A DNA stretch of 32,402 nucleotides, taken from the NCBI GenBank assembly GCA_903871875.1, contig CAIQIR010000115.1, positions 1 through 32,402 of the forward strand. The letters are read 5' to 3'. Below the pieces are notes generated by a model, which did no database searches, was not told the DNA's origin, and worked only from the letters and a program-made list of their open reading frames with translations. A program made the translations under genes and the position numbers. The stretch comes from an uncultured Schlesneria sp. GTDB taxonomy: Bacteria; Planctomycetota; Planctomycetia; Planctomycetales; Planctomycetaceae. This document shows positions 14,260-22,695 of the stretch, in pieces (position 1 is the stretch's first letter; the number at the start of each line of letters is the position of its first letter).

Positions 14260-16197
14260 TTACGCGGCTTTGGACGAGACGCCGGCCACTTCCGTCAGCT
14301 GGCCTCGATCCACTTCGACCACTCTGGTCGCCAGTTCCAGCGTGCTGTGCCGGTGGGTGATCATGATCATGGTGCGCCCCTGTCCGAACTCCAATAGGGC
14401 GGCATGAATCAGCTTTTCACTCTCGACGTCGATCTGATTGGTGGCTTCGTCAAGAATCAGGATCTCGGTATCGCGCAGCAGGGCGCGGGCCAGCGCAATC
14501 CGTTGCCGCTGTCCGCCGCTCAGACGCTGCCCATTGGGACCGACCGGTGTCTGGTAACCTTGAGAGAACTCGCTGATAAAATCATGCGCTTTGGCTTTTT
14601 TCGCGGCCTCGATCACCTCTTCGTCCGTGGCTTCCCATCGTCCATAACGAATGTTGTGCAGGATGGATTCGTTGAAAAAATCGGACTGTTGGGAAACGAT
14701 CGCAATCCGGCTGCGGACGTCGTGAATCGCCAGATCCTTCAGCGACACGCCGTCGATCAGGACGGCGCCTTGCTGTGGGTCATAGAATCGGCACAGAAGG
14801 TTCACCAACGTACTCTTTCCACTGCCATTCGTGCCCACCACGGCCAGGCGTTCGCCGAAAGGAATCGTGAGATTGACGTTTATCAATACATCTTGTTTTC
14901 CATCATAGCTGAAGGTGACGTCCCGGAACTCGATCGTGCGATGCGGCCCGCTAAGGCATTGTGGATTGAGCGGGTCAACGTTTTGCGTCTGTGCATCAAG
15001 TAGCGGATATAGCAGGTTCGCCGCGGCCGAGCCTGAATTGATGCCGCTGATCGCGCCGGACAACTTACGCAGCGGTTCGGTCGCACCGACGAGCAATCCA
15101 AAGACCACGGTCAATTCCGTAACGGTGATGGGCTGGTCGGCCATGTGAATACCGAAGATGTGCGTTTTCTGCGTGATGACAAGGTACGCTGCCGCGCCCA
15201 GCCCCGTACTTAAGGCCGCAATGCCGAAGACTTCGGTGATTGGGTTGGCGAGCGCGTTATAAAAGCTCGCCAAGACCCCGATCCGGCGCATCTGTTTGGT
15301 CGCCTTCCGGAATCGCTCTCGCTCGAACTCCTCCATCATATTGGCCTGGACCGTCGTGATTGCGGTAAAGACTTCCAGCATGATGTGATGGAAGGCCAGG
15401 GTTCGACTGAGCGTCTCTTTCGCCATCCGGCGAATCCTGCGGTTCAACCAGACGATCATCACGACCATGAGTGGCATGAAAATCATCGAAATCAGCGTGA
15501 GTCGCCACGACACGAACAGTGCCAGCGACAAGCATGAGACGATCCGCAACGGCTCGGACAACAGTCCGCCGTAAAACGCCGTGATGCCCTGCGCCAATCC
15601 TTCTGTCGTGTGAGTGATACTGGCCATAAAGCGGCTGGTGCCCATCGAGTTGAAACTGCGCCGATCCAGCGTGATCGCTTTGCCAAAAATCCGCATGCGA
15701 ATATCGCGGGCAATGCTCTGGGAGACGTAACTGATCAGGACGACATTGGCGACACCAAACACCTGTTTGAGCACTGTGCCGCAAACGACCAGCGCCAACA
15801 CCAGCAACACAGTATGGATCGGTTTCGCGGGAAGCCACCTTTGCAACCAGGGTTGCAGTCTTTCGCGCGAAGACAGGCTGGCCTGCTCGGCCAGGATCAG
15901 GGTCGTTAATTGATCCTTTTTCACTTTTTGCTGGAACTGATCAGCGTCGCTCGTTGAAGACTGATCAATCGCCTGGCATTCGGCTTCCAGGGCGAGCAAC
16001 TTTTCCCGTGACGCGGCAATCCGCTTTTCGTTCCACGTTTGCAGGTTGTCGCCGTGAACCGTCGTCTCGATGACCGGGAAGAGCAAAGCAATGTTGGCGC
16101 CCCACAGCACTGCCATGGCAAATGAGCAGATGACGCTGACAATCAGGATCGGCCAATAACTCCGAGCCTCTCGGAGCGCTCGGTAGAAGTTCTCCAC
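14260..16197 (-). CDS. MsbA-like ABC exporter (fused permease and ATPase)
   Basis: The protein has 645 residues from the GTG at 16197, which is preceded by AAGGAGG at 10 bases; the longer GTG frame at 16221 would place the ribosome site inside the gene. The N-terminal half is a type I exporter membrane domain. Between TM1 (~15-45) and TM2 (~125-150) is an unusual ~75-residue charged insert, predicted helical or coiled (EKRIAASREKLLALEAECQAI, SLSSRERLQPWLQRW). The ATPase has Walker A GTNGSGKST (455), signature LSGGQ (559), Walker B ILILDE, a D-loop reading NQID rather than SALD, and switch His (615). All catalytic elements are intact. Its place beside the glycan genes suggests flipping of a lipid-linked glycan or lipid A-type lipid. 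Confidence 0.85.
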   Translation of the reverse strand: MENFYRALREARSYWPILIVSVICSFAMAVLWGANIALLFPVIETTVHGDNLQTWNEKRIAASREKLLALEAECQAIDQSSTSDADQFQQKVKKDQLTTLILAEQASLSSRERLQPWLQRWLPAKPIHTVLLVLALVVCGTVLKQVFGVANVVLISYVSQSIARDIRMRIFGKAITLDRRSFNSMGTSRFMASITHTTEGLAQGITAFYGGLLSEPLRIVSCLSLALFVSWRLTLISMIFMPLMVVMIVWLNRRIRRMAKETLSRTLAFHHIMLEVFTAITTVQANMMEEFERERFRKATKQMRRIGVLASFYNALANPITEVFGIAALSTGLGAAAYLVITQKTHIFGIHMADQPITVTELTVVFGLLVGATEPLRKLSGAISGINSGSAAANLLYPLLDAQTQNVDPLNPQCLSGPHRTIEFRDVTFSYDGKQDVLINVNLTIPFGERLAVVGTNGSGKSTLVNLLCRFYDPQQGAVLIDGVSLKDLAIHDVRSRIAIVSQQSDFFNESILHNIRYGRWEATDEEVIEAAKKAKAHDFISEFSQGYQTPVGPNGQRLSGGQRQRIALARALLRDTEILILDEATNQIDVESEKLIHAALLEFGQGRTMIMITHRHSTLELATRVVEVDRGQLTEVAGVSSKAA

Positions 16198-16571
16198 AGC
16201 GAGACAGCCTCCTTGCTGCACGGATATTACTGGCCAAGTCCGGTCCCGTGCGGAAGCGACTTAGAAGCGGAACGCTGACACCTTGTCCGAACTAAGTATC
16301 ACGCGTCAAATCGCTCAAGCCGGCAGGTCAGTTCGGTTACGAGTTGAATCACTGACTTGATGCGTTTGATTCTTGGGGAATGGCCCCACAGCCGGACTTG
16401 GGGCGATTGTTGAAAATTCGTCATTTGTGTCAAGGTGGGATCCCGGTACCGAACTCTCGATAATTCCTGATGGTATCAGGAAATCCGCTTTCATCGGACA
16501 CCGTTTCCCCGTTGATCGTCGCCTCGATATCGTGAGTCGCGCGATTGAACCGCGATATCGCAAGCAACATC
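16198..16571. other. Upstream region of the ABC exporter
   Basis: About 370 bp separate the GT9 stop from the exporter start, both on the minus strand. The exporter is therefore likely to have its own promoter. The notable items are a perfect 8-bp inverted repeat at 16464-16482 and two CGATATCG octamers at about 16532-16562. No gene was found. Confidence 0.45.
16464..16482. promoter_or_regulatory. Inverted repeat TTCCTGAT-GGT-ATCAGGAA, candidate operator
   Basis: This perfect 8-bp dyad with a 3-base spacer lies about 270 bp upstream of the ABC exporter start and just past the end of the GT9 gene. The size suits a dimeric regulator site, but no regulator gene is adjacent. A weak hairpin role is equally possible. 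Confidence 0.35.
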
Positions 16572-17597
16572 TCAACCGGCTAAGAAAGCACTCTTGTCAA
16601 CCAGACTCAAACTGACTGCATTGAAGACTTCGTCTTCGCTGATCGCCAGCATGTAGCACTGCGCATCGGCCTCGCGATAGGTCGTATGGTGCGGCGGCCG
16701 GCAGGCCTGGACGACACGATGTTCCGATCCCTGGGGGCCTGTCACTTCCGGCCAGGTCGGGCCGAACAGGGCCACAACCGGAGTCCCCAATGCGGCGGCA
16801 GCGTGCATCGGACCGCTATCACCAGAAATCAGCAACCTCGCGCGGCGGTACAAGCACAGTACCTGTTCCAAGCTCAGGTCTCCGACAAACGAGACAGCTC
16901 GTGTGCCCTGAATGAGCTGTAAGAGTTCGCTCGCGTGTCGGCCTTCGATTTCAGTACCGGTGACGACGATCGGTACGCCGAATTGAGCCTCCAGTCGCCG
17001 GATCAACGAGCCATAGCGGGCCTGCGGCCATTCCTTGGATCGCCAGAGCGAGAACGGACTGATCAGCACGAAGCCCTTAGCGGGCAAACCGGACTGTTGA
17101 AGCCGCTGCGCGACCTCGCGATCGGCATCAGGCGACCAGTGCAATTCCGGCATGAGATCGTCGACCGGTATGCCACATTGACGAAGCACGGTGGCGCAAA
17201 GATCCGACGAGTGCCGGGTCAAATCGGCGGGCACGATGGTTGGCCAACCGATGCGATGCTTGCCAATCCCCGCCTTCGTTGTTGCGCCGCTACAGTAAAC
17301 CCAGGTGGCACTATGGAAATTACCCTGTAAATCGAAGGCGAAATCGAATCGCGGACCGCGGCGACTGGCAAACGTTCTCACCGCCTGAGTGATTGTGCGA
17401 AGGCGGCGAGTTTTTCCGTGCGTTTCCCGGACCAATATCTCGTTGATGTAAGAGTTGTGCTCGACGAGCGGGAGGAATTCGCGGCCGACGGCCATTGCGA
17501 TATGGGCCGTCGGGTCGGCGCGACGAATGGCCCGAAGACAGGGGGTCGACATAATGATGTCGCCCATCGAACTCAGTTTGACCACAAGGTAGTTCAT
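16572..17597 (-). CDS. Glycosyltransferase family 9 (heptosyltransferase-like) 1
   Basis: The protein has 341 residues and is a GT-B fold ADP-heptose:LPS-heptosyltransferase-like enzyme. The N-terminal signature is VVKLSSMGDIIMSTP. The C-terminal donor-binding domain contains VLISPFSLWRSKEWPQARY, FVGDLSLEQVLCLYRRARL, GDSGPMHAAAALGTPVVALFGP (259-280) and WPEVTGP. It would act on the cytoplasmic face, adding a heptose or related sugar to a lipid-anchored core. The ATG overlaps the TGA of the second GT9 gene (ATGA), so translation is coupled. The two GT9 proteins are only distantly similar, so they probably add different residues. Confidence 0.87.
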   Translation of the reverse strand: MNYLVVKLSSMGDIIMSTPCLRAIRRADPTAHIAMAVGREFLPLVEHNSYINEILVRETHGKTRRLRTITQAVRTFASRRGPRFDFAFDLQGNFHSATWVYCSGATTKAGIGKHRIGWPTIVPADLTRHSSDLCATVLRQCGIPVDDLMPELHWSPDADREVAQRLQQSGLPAKGFVLISPFSLWRSKEWPQARYGSLIRRLEAQFGVPIVVTGTEIEGRHASELLQLIQGTRAVSFVGDLSLEQVLCLYRRARLLISGDSGPMHAAAALGTPVVALFGPTWPEVTGPQGSEHRVVQACRPPHHTTYREADAQCYMLAISEDEVFNAVSLSLVDKSAFLAG

Positions 17598-18610
17598 AAC
17601 GCCGATCGATATCCCTGGATTTCCACCACTGATTCTAGCTGAGCGACAAGTGCCTCCAGTTGCGTCTGGACTCGTCTTGTCGTAATCGACGAGGCTGGCT
17701 GATTGTCTCGATCAGGAGCCACAGCTGCGGTTCGCCAAAGCGGGCTGAATTCCTTTGGACTGTAACGTCCGTAGATCACCAGCGTGGCTGTTCCCAACAG
17801 GGAAGCAAAATGCATCGGACCACTGTCGCAACCGATCGCCAGGTCGGCCCGTTGCAATTGTTGACGAAGAAGACCAAAGGTTGGGTCCATTGGCACCACC
17901 TCGGTGGTGCAGCGTGACAAGAGCAGTCGCCACTGCACAGCCCGCGCCAGGTGTCCCCGAGCCTTGTGGATCACGCAATGGACGGGTCGCTGCCGTGCCA
18001 GTGTCGACAAGACGGCAGCAAAGCGGCGGGCCGGCCAGATTTTATTCGACTTGCCAGCGTGCGGATGAACAAAGATCCGCAATGCGTCTTCGGGATGACG
18101 CTGAGGAGGAAGCGGCCAGTTCAGCGAGATTTCCAGCCCGCAACTCTGGTGAATCAGCGTTCGCCATTTATCAACTTGATGCAGGGATTGATCGACGTCG
18201 ACCACGCAATTGAACGGCTGCTCAAGCTTCATTCCCCGAGAATTCACCTCCAGCAGCGCATCTTGCCGGGGGTCTCGAGTGATCGCGCGGACGGGAATGT
18301 TTTGCAAGTGCGAGACCAGATTGCTGACCACGGGCCAATGAGAGAAGTCGAGGCAATAGTCATAATTTCGCGCCCGCAAGCGATCAATCAGTGGATCGTT
18401 CGGCGAAATCAATTCATCTGGTTCGGGATTCACGCCGATCATGCGGCATCGAAGTTGACCGAAACTTTGGACGACCGGTTGATAGCAGTCACGGATCAGC
18501 CAGTCGACTTCGAACTGCCGTTGCAACTCGTGGACAACGGGGATCAGGAGACAGACGTCGCCGAACGCGCCAATCCGTGTCACGAGCATGCGTGGGCGTA
18601 TCGTTGCCAT
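17594..18610 (-). CDS. Glycosyltransferase family 9 (heptosyltransferase-like) 2
   Basis: The protein has 338 residues with GT9 motifs MLVTRIGAFGDVCLLIPV at the start, IFVHPHAGKSNKIWPARRF mid-protein and GCDSGPMHFASLLGT (260-274), followed by VIYGRYSPKEFSPL. The GAFGD element replaces the usual SSMGD. The start ATG directly follows the TAA of the sulfotransferase gene (TAAATG), and the 3' end overlaps the next GT9 gene, so sulfotransferase, GT9-2 and GT9-1 form one tight operon. The sugar transferred cannot be determined. Confidence 0.84.
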   Translation of the reverse strand: MATIRPRMLVTRIGAFGDVCLLIPVVHELQRQFEVDWLIRDCYQPVVQSFGQLRCRMIGVNPEPDELISPNDPLIDRLRARNYDYCLDFSHWPVVSNLVSHLQNIPVRAITRDPRQDALLEVNSRGMKLEQPFNCVVDVDQSLHQVDKWRTLIHQSCGLEISLNWPLPPQRHPEDALRIFVHPHAGKSNKIWPARRFAAVLSTLARQRPVHCVIHKARGHLARAVQWRLLLSRCTTEVVPMDPTFGLLRQQLQRADLAIGCDSGPMHFASLLGTATLVIYGRYSPKEFSPLWRTAAVAPDRDNQPASSITTRRVQTQLEALVAQLESVVEIQGYRSAL

Positions 18611-19558
18611 TTAAACAACCGCGCCAGGTTTTTGTGAAAACCAAGCCGATAGCAGGCTACGAATCCGACGCCTGAATGACCGCGAGGGACCTTGAAACGG
18701 GTCCGCATCGAGATATCCCAGTTCCAGCAGCAGCGACTTTTCGATCTGCAGAACCTCGCGTTGCATCGATCGTGGTTGTTGTCGATGTTTGCCGATCGAT
18801 CGGGAATACACCCTCTGCTCCAGCTGTTTGACGATCGCTCCGTCGCTGGTGACCCCAATATGAGCAAGAATCCGCTGTGCCTGCGAGTCGAAGTCGCCGC
18901 ACAGATCCTCGTAACGCACTTCGAGGTATCGATCGCGCAACATTGCACCGTAGTTCCGTCCCACGCTGACGCTGTTGACCCAGTGCACGGCATTGAACAG
19001 GTGGCGATGACGATGGTATTCGTTGTAGTTCAAGCGGTACTTCCGCCAGATCTCCATGCGGTCGGTATTGAAATAGACCTTCTTCCAAAAAGGAGTATCT
19101 GGAGGGGTGTGGTTGCAGAAGGCCACGTCGCGTCCATCGCGAATGAGATGAATGTAACGGGCGTCGGGAAACAGGAAATCGATCACTGGCAAAACGTAAA
19201 GCGTTTCGCACAGCTTCCAGCCCCAACGAGTCTTGGATGGTCCAAAACCTTGCAAGTGATCGGCGAACACTTGGCGGGCGATCGTATCGGTCGAAGGCAA
19301 GTCAGGATGGCGATTGTTCTTGTCCCACAGCGGACCGAAATCGGGGTAGTAGCGTTCCACAAGGTGCTGAACCAGCCGAAGCAGGTCGAGCGAGTCTGAT
19401 GACTCGTTCTGATGGGCTCCCATGTACACGCCAGCCCCTTCGATCAGTTGGGCGAGTAGCCGGCTTCCAGAATGCGACTTGCAAAAGACGACTACTGGCG
19501 AGCCCAGAGAGCGCAGCTCATCGCGAACGACATCCAGCGCAGAGACAACTATTGCCAT
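18611..19558 (-). CDS. Sulfotransferase family protein
   Basis: The protein has 315 residues from the ATG at 19558, which has TAAGGA at 7 bases; a GTG 78 bases upstream is in frame but has no ribosome site. The 5'-phosphosulfate loop is VFCKSHSGSRLL (24-35), and the 3'-phosphate motif is ARYIHLIRDGRDVAFCNH (133-150) with Arg and Asp in the expected places. GWKLCETLYVLP and LEVRYEDLCGDF are further family segments. It would transfer sulfate from PAPS to a carbohydrate hydroxyl. It is the first gene of the sulfotransferase/GT9/GT9 operon, and a divergent methyltransferase lies 197 bp upstream. This suggests the surface glycan is sulfated. Confidence 0.83.
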   Translation of the reverse strand: MAIVVSALDVVRDELRSLGSPVVVFCKSHSGSRLLAQLIEGAGVYMGAHQNESSDSLDLLRLVQHLVERYYPDFGPLWDKNNRHPDLPSTDTIARQVFADHLQGFGPSKTRWGWKLCETLYVLPVIDFLFPDARYIHLIRDGRDVAFCNHTPPDTPFWKKVYFNTDRMEIWRKYRLNYNEYHRHRHLFNAVHWVNSVSVGRNYGAMLRDRYLEVRYEDLCGDFDSQAQRILAHIGVTSDGAIVKQLEQRVYSRSIGKHRQQPRSMQREVLQIEKSLLLELGYLDADPFQGPSRSFRRRIRSLLSAWFSQKPGAVV

Positions 19559-19755
19559 AGCTCGATCCTTACCGAAAGCCGGATCGTGACCAACGTCGAC
19601 ACAGACGGTATCTTCAGGTCCACAAGTTCTATGCACTCCATTGAACTGATCGTTGGCGATCAGGGGTTATCCCATTTCCTCGCGCGAGTCAAGCCCCGTA
19701 CCTCGACGCACTTCGATGGCAGGAAACAGGGCATGAAGCCTATACTCGCCCCGGA

Positions 19756-20379
19756 TTGTCCCGTAGTCAGCGATGTCTTATGCACCCTGATGTTTTTCAA
19801 AGATTCGACGAGATTTGTACCGCTCGCGGGGCTGGCGGCAGTGTCCTCGAAATTGGAGCGGTGCCTGCCGCGGATACTCTGCTTTGCCTTCCCTGTCTGG
19901 GCACGGCCCACCAGCGGATCGGAATCAATCTCGACGGGCCTCACAATTATCGTGGCTTCGAGATCCTGCGGGGTAACGCCAATGCCATGGATTGTTTCCC
20001 CGACGGCACCTTTGACACCATCCTTTGCAACTCCACGTTGGAACATGACAAGTGTTTCTGGCAAACGCTGAGCGAAATCCGGCGCGTGGCGAAATCGGGA
20101 GCCTTGATCGTACTGGGTGTGCCGGGATACACCGACTTCGAATTGCTCTCTTATCTTCATCGTCTGACTCGCATTCCGTTGCTGGGGCGATTTCTTCGCC
20201 GCCGATTTCACGATCTAGGATCCGCGACGATCACTCTCCCGATCCATAACTATCCCGGTGACTATTGGCGTTTCTCGCCGCAAGCGATGGAGCAGGTCTT
20301 GCTTGGCGGGTTGAATTCGGTCGAGGTCAGCTCGCTGCTGATCCCTCCAAGAATCATCGGGTCGGCCGTCAAGTGCTGA
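19756..20379 (+). CDS. SAM-dependent class I methyltransferase
   Basis: The protein has 207 residues using a TTG start, or 199 from the ATG at 19780 (MHPDVFQRFDEIC); neither has a strong ribosome site. Motif I is VLEIGAVPAAD (30-40), with the usual GxGxG loop degenerate, as in a planctomycete subgroup. Later motifs are FDTILCNSTLEHDKCFW, EIRRVAKSGALIVLGVPG and HNYPGDYWRFSPQAM, typical of Methyltransf_11 enzymes. It is the only plus-strand gene inside the minus-strand glycan block and converges with the GT4 gene 28 bp away. O-methylation of a glycan residue is a reasonable guess from context. Confidence 0.75.
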   Translation: MSRSQRCLMHPDVFQRFDEICTARGAGGSVLEIGAVPAADTLLCLPCLGTAHQRIGINLDGPHNYRGFEILRGNANAMDCFPDGTFDTILCNSTLEHDKCFWQTLSEIRRVAKSGALIVLGVPGYTDFELLSYLHRLTRIPLLGRFLRRRFHDLGSATITLPIHNYPGDYWRFSPQAMEQVLLGGLNSVEVSSLLIPPRIIGSAVKC

Positions 20380-20407
20380 TCATCTGCTGGAAGTTGGTAC
20401 CTTTCGT

Positions 20408-21505
20408 TCAATCTGAATTCCTCGAAGATGCCTGGCTCAGTTCGCTGGCTGATCCTTCTTTGTTGATCGTCGTGCAGATGTCCATCAATGCGGGAAACCA
20501 ATTGCGCAGCGAGTAATGAGTCTCACAGAAGGCGCGTCCGGCCTGCCCCAGTCGTCGACGCAATTCCGCGTCAGCAACAAGAGTCTCCAACGATCGGGAC
20601 CATTCTTGTTCCGAACTCGCCAGCAGGCCCGTCTGTCCCTGGCGGATCATCTGACCATTCACTCCGATCGGTGTTGCCACCGCAGGAACCGCCGCGGCCA
20701 TGTACTGCAGAAGTTTCAGACCGCACTTGCCGCGCTGGAACTCGTTGTCAACCAATGGCATTAGCCCGATGTCAATGTGCTTTGCCAAGTTGACTTCGAC
20801 ATCAGGACTCCAGGGAATGAACTTCCAACGAAGTCCGCGATCGGGCACGACTGGTCCCGGTCCGGAGATCATGACAAAGTCAAAGTTCAGTCGTTGCTGC
20901 AGTCGAGTCAACATGTCCAGATGAGGGAACAAAGTCTCCTGGATTGAAAGTTCAGAGCCGATCCATCCCACCCGGACCGGGCGGTCGACGACATCGTGTG
21001 AATGGCAGACGTAACGGCTGACATCGACGACTGTGGGAAGGATTGTGACCCGATCGTTGAACTGTCTGGCGAAAGCCGCCAGCGTTTCATTTCCTGCCGT
21101 CACCCACGCGGCGTTGCGACAGATCCACTCGATGTGCCGATGCCGTTGATCACCCAGATAGATCGCGTCGTCAAAGTCGAAAACGACCCTCGAATTCCGG
21201 CGGAAGAGCTGCTGTTCCCACCACAACTGCCCAGCGAGCAGGTCGCGGTTGAGAAAGATCACGTCGTAGCGGGCTGCGTCGCGAATGTCGCGCAGACGCG
21301 ATAGCCTTCGAAGTGTGACAGCCGTCTTGCGCTGTATCGATCGCATCCATCGGAAGGGGCCGGTGAATTTGCAATAGCGCGACGGTACGTTGGGACGATG
21401 TGACACGTCCCAGCCAGCCTCTTCAAAAAGGGGAACGTACTGCAAGAAGCGAAAGCGACTGGCCGGATCGACGACACTGTGAGTGCACCCCATCAGTCGA
21501 GGCAT
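20408..21505 (-). CDS. Glycosyltransferase family 4 (1)
   Basis: The protein has 365 residues and a GT-B fold. The N-terminal domain has ASRFRFLQYVPLFEEAGW and VVFDFDDAIYLGD, an element seen in a GT4 subgroup of envelope-polysaccharide enzymes. The C-terminal domain has RVGWIGSELSIQETL, IDIGLMPLVDNEFQRGKCG and LKLLQYMAAAVPAVATPIG, the nucleotide-sugar-binding region. Only 18 bp separate it from the upstream GT4 gene; GGGAAAG serves as ribosome site. It would add one sugar of the repeat or core on the cytoplasmic side. It ends the first minus-strand operon. Confidence 0.83.
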   Translation of the reverse strand: MPRLMGCTHSVVDPASRFRFLQYVPLFEEAGWDVSHRPNVPSRYCKFTGPFRWMRSIQRKTAVTLRRLSRLRDIRDAARYDVIFLNRDLLAGQLWWEQQLFRRNSRVVFDFDDAIYLGDQRHRHIEWICRNAAWVTAGNETLAAFARQFNDRVTILPTVVDVSRYVCHSHDVVDRPVRVGWIGSELSIQETLFPHLDMLTRLQQRLNFDFVMISGPGPVVPDRGLRWKFIPWSPDVEVNLAKHIDIGLMPLVDNEFQRGKCGLKLLQYMAAAVPAVATPIGVNGQMIRQGQTGLLASSEQEWSRSLETLVADAELRRRLGQAGRAFCETHYSLRNWFPALMDICTTINKEGSASELSQASSRNSD

Positions 21506-21523
21506 GACAGATCTTTCCCGGCG

Positions 21524-22693
21524 TTAGCCAAACAGACATTCGACCCGATGGTCGCGCTGGCGGTGTCCATTTTGGACCGTCAGATAGATTTGAAAGATCC
21601 GCTCAAAACAGTCCTCCGACGTGCAGCGAAGAGCCATTTCCCGGGATGCCAACCCCATTCGTCGGCGGCTTTCGTCGTCGAGCAAAGCAAACAGATACTG
21701 CGACAATTCCCGGTCATCCTGCGGGTTGTGAACGATCCAGCCGTTCTTGGCATGCTCGAACAGTTCTGCCGCCCCGTTGAAACGACTGGTCACGACGGAC
21801 AGGCCGCAGGCGGCGGCTTCCAGAGTGACCAGGCTGCAGGGATCGTAAAATGTCGGCTGCACAAACGCATCGGCGGCAGCGTAGTAGGGTTCGATCTGGG
21901 GCACGAAACCGCAGAAACTAATGTGTTCGGCGACGCCGAGCCGCTGTGCCATGTGCTGCCATTTGTCACGAGATTCGCGTCCCGTCACCATGAGATGAAG
22001 CCGCCGTTCGTGCAGCCTGCCGATCGCGCGAATCACGGTTTCCAGGCCCTTCAGTTGGAAATTGTGTCCCGCAAACAGCAGGACGACCTGATCATCGATT
22101 CCCATCGTCCGACGCAACGAAGTACGGTATTGGACCAAACGCTCGGGAGAAAAACGTTGGGGATCAACGCCGTTGTGAATTACGGAGATCCGTTTGGCGG
22201 GTACTCGATCATCGCGACGCAGGTCAGCCAGAGTCATTTTCGATACGGCGATGACTTGGCCGTGCGACGGAGCGTATTGGCGTCGCTCAAGCTCCAGAGC
22301 ATCTCTTAGACGCAATCGATGTTCGCGCTTCCACAAATACTTTGGACGTTTGAACCACGGCAGCGATCGCAGGTTGCCACGATGATCGGCCCATTTCGTG
22401 CCGAACTGAGGTTGAAGGATGTCGTAGTACCAACCGCTGCCCAGATCGTGGATCACGTCGACCGCCAGTTGCCTCAGGCACCGTTCCATTTTCTCGGCCA
22501 GCGCGATTCGCGATTCTGCCGGTCCAACAGGATGCAGGATCAACGGCGCGGCAACGGTGACGTCTTGGCAATCCGCCGCGACGATATGCACCTCGTGATC
22601 GCGGTCGATCAGCCAGGTGGCCAGCTGAAAGGCCCAATGCTCCAGCCCGCCATGCTTGGCGTCAAAGTGGTCCAACACGAGTGCGATTCGCAT
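21524..22693 (-). CDS. Glycosyltransferase family 4 (2), WaaG-like
   Basis: The protein has 389 residues from the ATG at 22693 (MRIALVLDHFDAKHGGLE). The frame is open 34 codons further upstream, but that lies inside the GT29 gene. It shows the WaaG-like layout: GGLEHWAFQLATWL at the acceptor loop, VIAVSKMTLADL, VIHNGVDPQRF, LLFAGHNFQLKGLETVIRA and PTFYDPCSLVTLEAAACG, containing the E(x7)E-type region. WaaG transfers glucose to LPS core; here only a hexose-type transfer can be suggested. The start follows the GT29 stop by two bases (TAAGTATG), so it is translationally coupled. Confidence 0.86.
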   Translation of the reverse strand: MRIALVLDHFDAKHGGLEHWAFQLATWLIDRDHEVHIVAADCQDVTVAAPLILHPVGPAESRIALAEKMERCLRQLAVDVIHDLGSGWYYDILQPQFGTKWADHRGNLRSLPWFKRPKYLWKREHRLRLRDALELERRQYAPSHGQVIAVSKMTLADLRRDDRVPAKRISVIHNGVDPQRFSPERLVQYRTSLRRTMGIDDQVVLLFAGHNFQLKGLETVIRAIGRLHERRLHLMVTGRESRDKWQHMAQRLGVAEHISFCGFVPQIEPYYAAADAFVQPTFYDPCSLVTLEAAACGLSVVTSRFNGAAELFEHAKNGWIVHNPQDDRELSQYLFALLDDESRRRMGLASREMALRCTSEDCFERIFQIYLTVQNGHRQRDHRVECLFG

Positions 22694-22695
22694 AC

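Noticed and set aside
14404-15003. Plus-strand frame opposite the ABC ATPase domain
   Set aside because: Walker A, signature and Walker B motifs are on the minus strand; this frame is antisense.
21479-22309. 276-codon plus-strand frame opposite the WaaG-like GT4 gene
   Set aside because: The minus strand has all GT4 motifs and operon coupling; the plus frame has none.
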